DNA of 12,480 nucleotides from PALSA-911 sp043742865 (GTDB lineage Bacteria; Pseudomonadota; Alphaproteobacteria; Acetobacterales; Acetobacteraceae): positions 1-12,480 of the forward strand of contig JAYTXR010000017.1 in NCBI GenBank assembly GCA_043742865.1, read 5' to 3'. Both the position numbers and the translations under genes were made by a program. Under the pieces are notes generated by a model. It was not told the origin of the DNA and did no database searches. It worked only from the letters and a program-made list of their open reading frames with translations. Positions within the stretch are counted from its first letter, which is position 1; every line of letters starts with the position of its first letter. This document shows, piece by piece, positions 7,083-12,480 of this stretch.

Positions 7083-8184
7083 CGTGGGTTTTCCAGCCTT
7101 GCGTGGCCATGAACGCATCCACGGCGTCGGCCACCAGCGAAACTTCCTCGGCCGTGCCGATGGTGATCCGCAGGCAATGCGGCAGCCCGTAGCCGCGCAC
7201 GGCGCGCACGATGATTCCGCGCGAATGAAAGAACGCATTGGCGGCGTCGGCACGTTCGGGGGTGGCGTAATCGACGAGCACGAAATTGCCTTCGCTGGGC
7301 CAAACCTTCAGCCCCGCCTGACGCAGCCGGGCGGTCAAAATGCTCCGGTACTCGATGTTGTGGGCGACCGATTTTTCCATCCAGTCCGGTTCGGCAAGGG
7401 CTGCGATACCGGCGGCCTGGGCGGCAACGGATACGTTGAATGGGCCGCGCACGCGGTTCAGCACATCCACCACCGCCGGCGGCGAATAGGCCCAGCCTAT
7501 GCGCATTCCGCCAAGGCCGAAGATCTTGCTGAAGGTCCGGGTCATCACCGTATTGTCTGTGGAATCCACCAGCTTCACCCCGGCATCGTAGTCGGGCCGG
7601 TCGACATATTCGGCATAGGCGGCGTCCAGCACCAGCAGCACATCCGGCGGCAGGAAGTTGCGCAGGCGGACGACCTCCTGATGTGGCAGCACGCTGCCGG
7701 TGGGGTTGTTCGGGTTGGCGAGGAACACGATGCGGGTGGCCGGCGATACCGCGGCCAGCATGGCATCGACATCGGCGGTCAAATGCCGTTCGGGGGTCTT
7801 CAGCACCTTGGCGCCGGAATAGGTTCCGGCGATCTGATAAATCGAAAAACCGTGCGCGGACATGATGATCTCGGTGCCCGGACCGCCATAGGCCAGGCAG
7901 AGCTGATATAGTAAATCGTCGGAGCCGGCACCGCAGACGATGCGTTCGGGGTCCAGATGGAATTTGGCGCCGATGGCCAGGCGCAGCTGTTTGGCCGCAC
8001 CGTCGGGGTAGCGATGGACTTCACCGGCGGCGGCGGTATAGGCGGCGCGCGCGCCGGGGGGCACGCCGAAGGCACCCTCGTTGGACGACAGCTTTATCGT
8101 GCGGTTGACGCCAGGCAGCGTCGACTCGCCGCCGACATAGGGGGAAATATCCAGGATTTCCGGCCGCGGGCGGGGGGCCGTCAT
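7075..8184 (-). CDS. hisC: Histidinol-phosphate / aromatic aminotransferase (HisC-type)
   Basis: 369 residues, a class I/II PLP aminotransferase. Motifs: LSSNEGAFG (32-40, the substrate-site strand of HisC), HRYPDG (57-62), CGAGSDDLL (84-92), ANPNNPTG (156-163), DAAYAEY (187-193), the PLP lysine K220 in TFSKIFGLGG, R228 (MRIGW) and the carboxylate-binding R339 (CLRITIGT). The usual family consensus SNENP is SNEGA here. HisC-type enzymes transaminate imidazole-acetol phosphate. Those clustered with chorismate mutase and TyrA are often the aromatic aminotransferase making phenylalanine and tyrosine (or arogenate), and that is the role the neighbours suggest. The start ATG overlaps the upstream stop as ATGA (8181-8184), and the 3' end overlaps tyrA, so the three genes are one coupled operon. 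Confidence 0.93.
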   Translation of the reverse strand: MTAPRPRPEILDISPYVGGESTLPGVNRTIKLSSNEGAFGVPPGARAAYTAAAGEVHRYPDGAAKQLRLAIGAKFHLDPERIVCGAGSDDLLYQLCLAYGGPGTEIIMSAHGFSIYQIAGTYSGAKVLKTPERHLTADVDAMLAAVSPATRIVFLANPNNPTGSVLPHQEVVRLRNFLPPDVLLVLDAAYAEYVDRPDYDAGVKLVDSTDNTVMTRTFSKIFGLGGMRIGWAYSPPAVVDVLNRVRGPFNVSVAAQAAGIAALAEPDWMEKSVAHNIEYRSILTARLRQAGLKVWPSEGNFVLVDYATPERADAANAFFHSRGIIVRAVRGYGLPHCLRITIGTAEEVSLVADAVDAFMATQGWKTHDA

Positions 8185-9068
8185 TGGATGGCTCCGCCAT
8201 AGGGCACCGCGTAGGCGCCGAGCACCACCGGGCGGTGCAGCACCGATTGCATCATGTCCAGCCGCTTGTCGGCCTCGGTAACGTGGCCCGAAACGTCCGC
8301 CAGCGCGTGGGCAACGGGGGCGCCGGGGTCGCGGCGCAGGATGACGGTGCCAGGCTCGAAGCCGGCCGTGGTCAGCGCGGTGGTCAGGCGGGTGCGACTG
8401 ACATCCAGCGCCAATTCCATGCCGAGCAACGAGCGGTCGTTGTCGGTGGCGTCGGGCAGCACCGCGCCGACGACCAGCGCCTGCACCGCGGTCGTCCCCT
8501 CCGGGCGCAGGGCCCAGAACGGCAGGCGGGCCAGCACATGGATGCGGGGCTCGTCCTTTTGCAGCAGCGCGGTCCACCAGGCGTCGCGGGGTATTTCAGA
8601 CTCAAGCGGCAGCGGCAGCACCGCGACGCTGGCCGTGCCGGCAGCGATTTCGGCCAGCGCCTGGGCCGGGCTGCGGTGGATGTGCAGAGGCGTCAACGCG
8701 CCGAAATGCTCGCGCGCGGCCTGGGTGAAGCCGCCGGCCGGATCGGTATCGCAGACGGCGATGACGGTAGGGCCTTGCATGGCGGTGGTTGCGGCCAGCA
8801 ACTCTCGCCAAAGTCGTACTACGGACTGAGCGGGCAGCTTGCCGTCATGGCGGGACAGCAGGCGGCGCAGGATCGAGGCTTCGCGCCCGGCCCGCAGCGC
8901 GACGCGACCCTTGCCGGTGGTGGCGACCTCGGCCACGATTTCGGCACGCTGCATCAGCAGGTCGTGAAGCGCATCGTCAATCCGGTCGAGTTCGCCGCGA
9001 AGCCGCGCCAGCCGGGTGGCGGCGGTATCAGCCGGAGGCGCGCTGTTCGCGGAGGCGGTGCTGGACAT
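8181..9068 (-). CDS. Chorismate mutase (AroQ type) with degenerate prephenate-dehydratase-like C-terminal region
   Basis: 295 residues from ATG 9068. The N-terminal ~20-98 is an AroQ chorismate mutase helical domain with the active-site pattern R24 (LRGELDRID), R41 (LMQR), K53 and R62/E63 (REASILRRL); it converts chorismate to prephenate. Residues 101-183 resemble lobe 1 of prephenate dehydratase (AGGFTQAAREHFG; QALAEIAAGTASVAVLPL; RIHVLARLPF). Residues ~195-245 resemble the strand after the TRF motif and the start of an ACT domain (ALVVGAV; DNDRSLLGMEL; TALTTAGF). The intervening dehydratase lobe 2 and the catalytic TRF triad are missing (VQA in its place). I therefore infer mutase activity only, with the tail perhaps regulatory. 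The frame is open to ATG 9182, a possible longer start. First gene of the operon with the aminotransferase and TyrA. Confidence 0.85.
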   Translation of the reverse strand: MSSTASANSAPPADTAATRLARLRGELDRIDDALHDLLMQRAEIVAEVATTGKGRVALRAGREASILRRLLSRHDGKLPAQSVVRLWRELLAATTAMQGPTVIAVCDTDPAGGFTQAAREHFGALTPLHIHRSPAQALAEIAAGTASVAVLPLPLESEIPRDAWWTALLQKDEPRIHVLARLPFWALRPEGTTAVQALVVGAVLPDATDNDRSLLGMELALDVSRTRLTTALTTAGFEPGTVILRRDPGAPVAHALADVSGHVTEADKRLDMMQSVLHRPVVLGAYAVPYGGAIQ

Positions 9069-9090
9069 GCGGATATAGACCCTGGCAATG

Positions 9091-9119
9091 ATCCCCCGGT
9101 GGCGGAGTACATCCCCCGG
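9091..9119. repeat. Direct repeat ATCCCCCGG upstream of the chorismate mutase gene
   Basis: atcccccgg occurs at 9091-9099 and again at 9111-9119, 20 bases apart (about two helical turns), 23-51 bases upstream of the proposed start at 9068. The spacing on one face of the helix suggests a possible operator for the Phe/Tyr operon, or a G-rich leader element on the transcribed strand. If translation starts at 9182 these bases would be coding. Confidence 0.35.
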
Positions 9120-9215
9120 AACGTGGGCCGGAACAGATAGCGGAAGCCGGCTGGAACGCAAAATCTGCGCCGTGCCAGCCATCTAGAAACAAGATCGGGG
9201 TGCCGTGATTGCGCG

Positions 9216-9232
9216 CCTGCACGAGTTGCAGG
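9216..9232 (-). terminator. Hairpin just after the Crp-family gene stop (weak terminator or RNA element)
   Basis: On the minus strand CCTGCA-ACTCG-TGCAGG forms a perfect 6-bp stem with a 5-base loop, one base downstream of the regulator stop codon. No T run follows, so a classical intrinsic terminator is doubtful. It could attenuate read-through into the chorismate mutase operon 150 bases further on. Confidence 0.35.
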
Positions 9233-9233
9233 G

Positions 9234-9950
9234 TCATTCTACCAGCAGACGCAACTCGCCAGAGCGGCGTATCACGATGTGGCCGGCATCCATGTCCACC
9301 ACGCCGTCGCGGCGCCAGGACTGCATCTGCTTGTTGACGCTCTCGCGGGTGGATGCCACCAGCGTGCTGAGGTCGCGCTGGGATAGCTTCATGTCGATCC
9401 GCATGCCGCCCGCCGCCGGACGGCCGTAATCCTCGGCCATTTTCAGCAGCACGCGTGCCAGCCGCGCAGGCAGGTCGAACAGCGCCAACTCCTCCAACGC
9501 CAGGCTGGTCCGGCGCAGCCGTTCGCACAGAACCGCCAGCAGGCGCAGGTACAGATCGTCGTTCTGGCGCAGGAAGGGCAAGAAATGCCGCCGCTCCACC
9601 ACCAGCAGCAGCGTGTCCTCGCTGGCGGTGGCATCCGCGCTGCGCTGCTTGCCGTCCAGCAACGCGATCTCGCCAAAGATGTCGCCCTGGCTGACGACAT
9701 TCAGCGTGATCTCCTTGCCCTCGACCGAAACAGAGCTGATTTTCACCCGGCCGATCAGCACCGCCATCAACGACGACCCCTCATCGTCCTTCTGAAAGAT
9801 CATGGAACCGCGCGGGCAGCGCCGCTCGACCGCGAATTTCAGCGTGTCGTCCAGTTCCTCCGACGTCATCGCCTGGAACAGCGGACTTTTCAGCAGCGCC
9901 TCGCGCCGGCCCTCGCGCCCCGATACAGCCACTCGAGCCTCCATTTTCAT
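9234..9950 (-). CDS. Crp/Fnr-family transcriptional regulator
   Basis: 238 residues. The N-terminal cyclic-nucleotide-binding fold has the signature GDIFGEIALLDGKQRSADATA (89-109), in which E94 and R103/S104 occupy the positions that bind the cyclic nucleotide in CRP. A long dimer helix (about 128-155) and a C-terminal winged helix (about 160-238) follow; its helix-turn-helix is LSQRDLSTLVASTRESVNKQ (189-208). No FNR-type N-terminal cysteine cluster is visible (only C46 and C142), so oxygen sensing through an iron-sulfur cluster is unlikely. Start ATG 9950 is preferred; ATG 9944 is an alternative, and neither has a strong ribosome site. The gene is divergent from the enoyl-CoA hydratase gene and upstream of the Phe/Tyr operon, so either or both could be targets (inference). 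Confidence 0.93.
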   Translation of the reverse strand: MKMEARVAVSGREGRREALLKSPLFQAMTSEELDDTLKFAVERRCPRGSMIFQKDDEGSSLMAVLIGRVKISSVSVEGKEITLNVVSQGDIFGEIALLDGKQRSADATASEDTLLLVVERRHFLPFLRQNDDLYLRLLAVLCERLRRTSLALEELALFDLPARLARVLLKMAEDYGRPAAGGMRIDMKLSQRDLSTLVASTRESVNKQMQSWRRDGVVDMDAGHIVIRRSGELRLLVE

Positions 9951-10091
9951 TTGATCGCGACATCTGTGGACCGCGTCCGGAGGTGGCAGTATGCGCGGCC
10001 CGGCGCCCCCGCCATAGTCCTTCCCGACCGTTTGACCCTCTGGCAGGCGCTTGATAGCGTTCGCCCCCACGCAGATAGGCGGAAAGCCCCG
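9951..10091. promoter_or_regulatory. Divergent regulatory region, with a candidate promoter for the hydratase operon
   Basis: This 141-base spacer separates the two divergent genes and should hold both promoters. On the plus strand TTGACC (10032-10037) and TAGCGT (10055-10060) are 17 bases apart, an imperfect sigma-70 pair, followed by a GGAAAG ribosome site at 10081-10086. No clear Crp/Fnr palindrome is seen; TTGAT at 9951-9955 lacks a matching ATCAA half. Confidence 0.35.
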
Positions 10092-10886
10092 GTGAAAGAT
10101 ATTTACGAGACCCTGCTGACCGCCCAACCTCAGGAATTCACGCTGCTGGTAACGCTGAACCGGCCGGCATCCGGCAATGCAATGAACACCCAGATGGGTC
10201 GCGATCTGCTGGATTTATTCGACGCCGTGAACGCCGATCCCACGAAATACCGCTGCATCGTGCTGACCGGTGCCGGTGAGCGCATTTTTTGCGCCGGCGG
10301 CGATCTAAAGGAACGTAACGGGATGACCGATGCGCAATGGCAGTCCCAGCATCTGCTGTTCGAGCGGGCGATCCGCGCGCTGATCGGCTGCCCGATTCCG
10401 GTGATCGCCGCGGTGAACGGCGCCGCGTTCGCCGGTGGGATGGAGATTTGTCTGTGCGGCGACTTCATCTATGCCGCCGAGCACGCCCGGTTTGCGCTGA
10501 CCGAAGTGACGCTCGGCATCATGCCCGGCGCCGGCGGCACGCAAACCCTGCCGCGCGCGGTGGGCAGTCGCCGGGCCAAGGAAATCCTGCTGACCGGAAA
10601 GCCGTTTACCGCCGCTCAGGCGCTGGAATGGGGCATGGTCAACCGACTATACAAGGCGGAAAACCTGTTGGCGGAGGCGCTGGAAACCGCAGCCACGATC
10701 GCCGAAAACGCGCCAATCTCCACCCGCCAAATCAAGCAATCAGTGAATTTCGGTGCCAACATGGATTTGTACAGCGCCATGATGTTCGAGATCGAGGCCT
10801 ATAACCGCATGGTCCCGACCGAGGACCGGCGCGAGGGTGTTTTGGCGTATAACGAAAAGCGCAAAGCCGTTTTCAAAGGCCGCTAG
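10092..10886 (+). CDS. Enoyl-CoA hydratase/isomerase (crotonase) family protein
   Basis: 264 residues, the usual crotonase size. Such enzymes hydrate or isomerise acyl-CoA thioesters in beta-oxidation and related catabolism. Visible signatures: LNRPASGNAMN (22-32); oxyanion-hole loops FCAGGDLKER (66-75) and AAFAGGMEICLCGD (111-124); and TEVTLGIMPGAGGTQTLPR (137-155). Both glutamates corresponding to the catalytic pair of rat enoyl-CoA hydratase are present (E118 and E138), which favours a true hydratase. The GTG at 10092 is the start, with GGAAAG five bases upstream; the open frame further upstream is antisense to the regulator. The next gene follows after 24 bases, so they are probably co-transcribed. 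The CoA substrate cannot be told from the sequence. Confidence 0.92.
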   Translation: MKDIYETLLTAQPQEFTLLVTLNRPASGNAMNTQMGRDLLDLFDAVNADPTKYRCIVLTGAGERIFCAGGDLKERNGMTDAQWQSQHLLFERAIRALIGCPIPVIAAVNGAAFAGGMEICLCGDFIYAAEHARFALTEVTLGIMPGAGGTQTLPRAVGSRRAKEILLTGKPFTAAQALEWGMVNRLYKAENLLAEALETAATIAENAPISTRQIKQSVNFGANMDLYSAMMFEIEAYNRMVPTEDRREGVLAYNEKRKAVFKGR

Positions 10887-10910
10887 GCCCCGCCAGGAAG
10901 GAACGATGTT

Positions 10911-12272
10911 ATGAATCAGATTGCACCAAATGGGGCAGGCCTGACCCGCGCGCTGGCCGAACAGGCGCTCGCAGTGCGTTACGAGATACTGACCGAGGAG
11001 GCCCGCGCGCTCACCCGCCAATGCATCCTCGATTACATCGCCTGCGCGCTACCCGGCGCCGCCGAGCCGCTCACCGGCATGATGTTTGCCGAGTTCGAGG
11101 ACCAGGGCGGGAAGGAAACCGCAACGGTCATCGGCCACGGGAAAAAATTGCCACCGCTGTCGGCCGCGCTGGTCAACGGCTCCGCCTCGCACGCGCTCGA
11201 TTTCGACGACGTGAACCTGGCCATGCCCGGCCACCCCAGCGTCGCCATACTGCCGGCGCTGCTGGCGCTGGCGGAGGAGCGAGGATCGTCGGGCCAGGAT
11301 GTCATCGCCGCATTCGTTGCCGGCTACGAGTTGGAATGCCGTTTTGGCAGCACCCTGAAACCCGGCCATTACGACGGGCTGGGCTTTCACGCCACCGGCA
11401 CGATCGGCAGCTTTGGCGCGGCGGCTGCCTGCGCGCATTTAATGGGGCTGGATTTGGACACCACCTGCATCGCGCTCGGCATCGCCGGCACCCAGGCGGC
11501 GGGGTTGAAATCGATGTTCGGCACAATGTGCAAGCCGTTCCATGCCGGCAAGGCGGCCTATCACGGCCTGCTGGCGGCACGGCTCGCCGCGCGCGGTTTT
11601 TCCTCCCGCGCCGACGTGCTGGAATGCACGCAGGGATTTGCCAGGACCCACAGCCCCGACTTCCACCCGGAGGTGGCAATGGAAATTCCGCCTGGCGGCT
11701 CGCACATGCGCAACAATCTGTTCAAGTATCACGCCGCCTGCTATCTGACACACGGCCCGATCGAGGCGGCCCGGAAACTGCGCGACGGCCAGGGCGTCAT
11801 TCCGGCAACCGTGAACAAGATCGTGCTGCGGATCGACGAAGTGACTGACCGAGTCTGCAACATCGCCAAACCCACCACTGGGCTGGAAGCCAAGTTCAGC
11901 TTGCGCCTGACCACCGCCATGGCGTTGTCCGGGCTAGATACCAGCCGCCTGGACATGTTTTCCGACGCAACCGCCGCCGACCCGCTCCTGGCCGGCCTGC
12001 GCGACAAGATGGAGATTGAGTTCCAGACCGGCTGGCCGCACACGCTGGCGGAGCTGGACATTCACCTGACCGACGGCCGTGTGGTAACCAGCCGCCACGA
12101 CGCCGGAATCCCTGCCGCCGATGTCGCCGAGCAAGGCGAGCGGCTAGAGGCAAAATTCGCCGCGCTGGCCGAGCCGATCCTGGGCGCCAACCGCGCCAGT
12201 CGTCTGCTCGGGGCGGTCGCCGAGTTGGACAATGCGCCGAACGTACGGGAATTGATGGCGTTGTGCGTATGA
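10911..12272 (+). CDS. MmgE/PrpD family protein
   Basis: 453 residues, normal for the family that includes 2-methylcitrate dehydratase, cis-aconitate decarboxylase and iminodisuccinate epimerase. Family hallmarks: an N-terminal helical region with ARALTRQCILDYIACALPG (31-49); AALVNGSASHALDFDD (85-100) followed by GHPS (107-110); GYELECR (138-144); FHATGTIGSFGAAAACA (159-175); and KPFHAGKAAYHG (208-219). These are the conserved Asp, His and Lys clusters around the active site. The ATG at 10911 has AGGAAGG ten bases upstream. The partner enoyl-CoA hydratase suggests catabolism of an organic acid or acyl-CoA, but nothing here marks it as a methylcitrate-cycle enzyme, since no prpB or prpC is adjacent. 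A general dehydratase or isomerase is equally possible. Confidence 0.92.
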   Translation: MNQIAPNGAGLTRALAEQALAVRYEILTEEARALTRQCILDYIACALPGAAEPLTGMMFAEFEDQGGKETATVIGHGKKLPPLSAALVNGSASHALDFDDVNLAMPGHPSVAILPALLALAEERGSSGQDVIAAFVAGYELECRFGSTLKPGHYDGLGFHATGTIGSFGAAAACAHLMGLDLDTTCIALGIAGTQAAGLKSMFGTMCKPFHAGKAAYHGLLAARLAARGFSSRADVLECTQGFARTHSPDFHPEVAMEIPPGGSHMRNNLFKYHAACYLTHGPIEAARKLRDGQGVIPATVNKIVLRIDEVTDRVCNIAKPTTGLEAKFSLRLTTAMALSGLDTSRLDMFSDATAADPLLAGLRDKMEIEFQTGWPHTLAELDIHLTDGRVVTSRHDAGIPAADVAEQGERLEAKFAALAEPILGANRASRLLGAVAELDNAPNVRELMALCV

Positions 12273-12340
12273 AATAAAAACATGGAGCAGATACAATTCG
12301 CCAACGCATGATCGATTTCATCAGGCAGACGATGAACGCA

Positions 12341-12480
12341 AGCAGCGGTTATACCAACCGTCCTAGACATTGACCTCTGCCCACTCGCGGTTTCCGATTG
12401 AGCGGATGCGCTGGGGGTCCGCGATCAACCAGTTCCACGCGACTTTGCAGGCCTCGACGATGTCATCGTAGGTGTCCCAG
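12341..12480 (-). mobile_element. Right-edge IS630-family element (partial; outer end near 12346-12360)
   Basis: The element end should lie just beyond the transposase stop. CGGTT-ATACC-AACCG (12346-12360) is a short inverted repeat containing TA dinucleotides at 12350-12353, and IS630 elements duplicate TA. I place the boundary there tentatively. The stretch 12273-12345 between the MmgE/PrpD stop and this end shows no gene and no strong terminator hairpin. Confidence 0.5.
12363..12480 (-). CDS. IS630-family transposase, C-terminal part (cut by window edge)
   Basis: The last 38 codons and TAG stop of a minus-strand gene that continues beyond the window. The tail contains YDDIVEACKVAWNWL, followed by RIRSIGNREWA, closely resembling the C-terminus of IS630-family (Tc1/mariner-like) DDE transposases, in which W..l...p..I.SI..R.WA is typical. 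The catalytic DDE residues lie off the window. Whether the element is complete cannot be judged. Confidence 0.78.
   Translation of the reverse strand, partial: WDTYDDIVEACKVAWNWLIADPQRIRSIGNREWAEVNV

Noticed and set aside
6616..7911. 431-codon plus-strand frame across tyrA and hisC
   Set aside because: It runs antisense to two well-identified overlapping genes; a coding shadow.
9951..9964. FNR/Crp-type box starting TTGAT next to the regulator start
   Set aside because: The second half-site does not match ATCAA or TCACA; only one half is present.

Overview
The window is GC-rich, densely packed bacterial DNA. Gene content and protein style (a Sec system, a chorismate mutase-hisC-tyrA cluster, a Crp/Fnr regulator) suggest an alphaproteobacterium, probably Rhodospirillales or Acetobacteraceae. 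That placement is an inference from general resemblance, with no database search behind it.

Left part (66-5308) is a selenocysteine (Sec) locus that mobile DNA has used as a landing site. On the minus strand, selA (Sec synthase, 3007-1607) is followed after 13 bases by selC (tRNA-Sec, anticodon TCA, 1593-1499). A complete P4/CP4-type tyrosine recombinase (1337-66) reads away from the 3' end of the tRNA, the usual layout of one end of an integrated island; the rest of that island would lie to the left of the window. Divergent from selA, only 42 bases away, is a 752-residue fusion of an FAD/NAD(P) oxidoreductase with SelD (selenophosphate synthetase). selB is not in the window, nor is any recognisable selenoprotein gene.

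An IS5-family element (about 5308-6152) sits exactly at the selD stop codon. Its transposase is split by a -1 frame change at an A4G6 run, which may be programmed or may be a lesion.

Middle part (9068-6195, minus strand) is a translationally coupled phenylalanine/tyrosine set: chorismate mutase with an odd C-terminal module, then an HisC-type aromatic/histidinol-phosphate aminotransferase (ATGA overlap), then prephenate/arogenate dehydrogenase (8-base overlap). Upstream on the same strand is a Crp/Fnr-family regulator (9950-9234).

Right part (10092-12272, plus strand) is divergent from the regulator: an enoyl-CoA hydratase/isomerase and an MmgE/PrpD-family protein, 24 bases apart and probably one catabolic operon. 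The right edge cuts into the C-terminal end of an IS630-family transposase on the minus strand (12480-12363).

Most notable points: tRNA-Sec appears to have a 12-bp rather than 13-bp acceptor/T helix; a mirrored array of GGGGAY hexamers lies between the integrase gene and selC; the IS regenerates the selD stop codon; and the chorismate mutase carries a shrunken prephenate-dehydratase-like region without its TRF motif.
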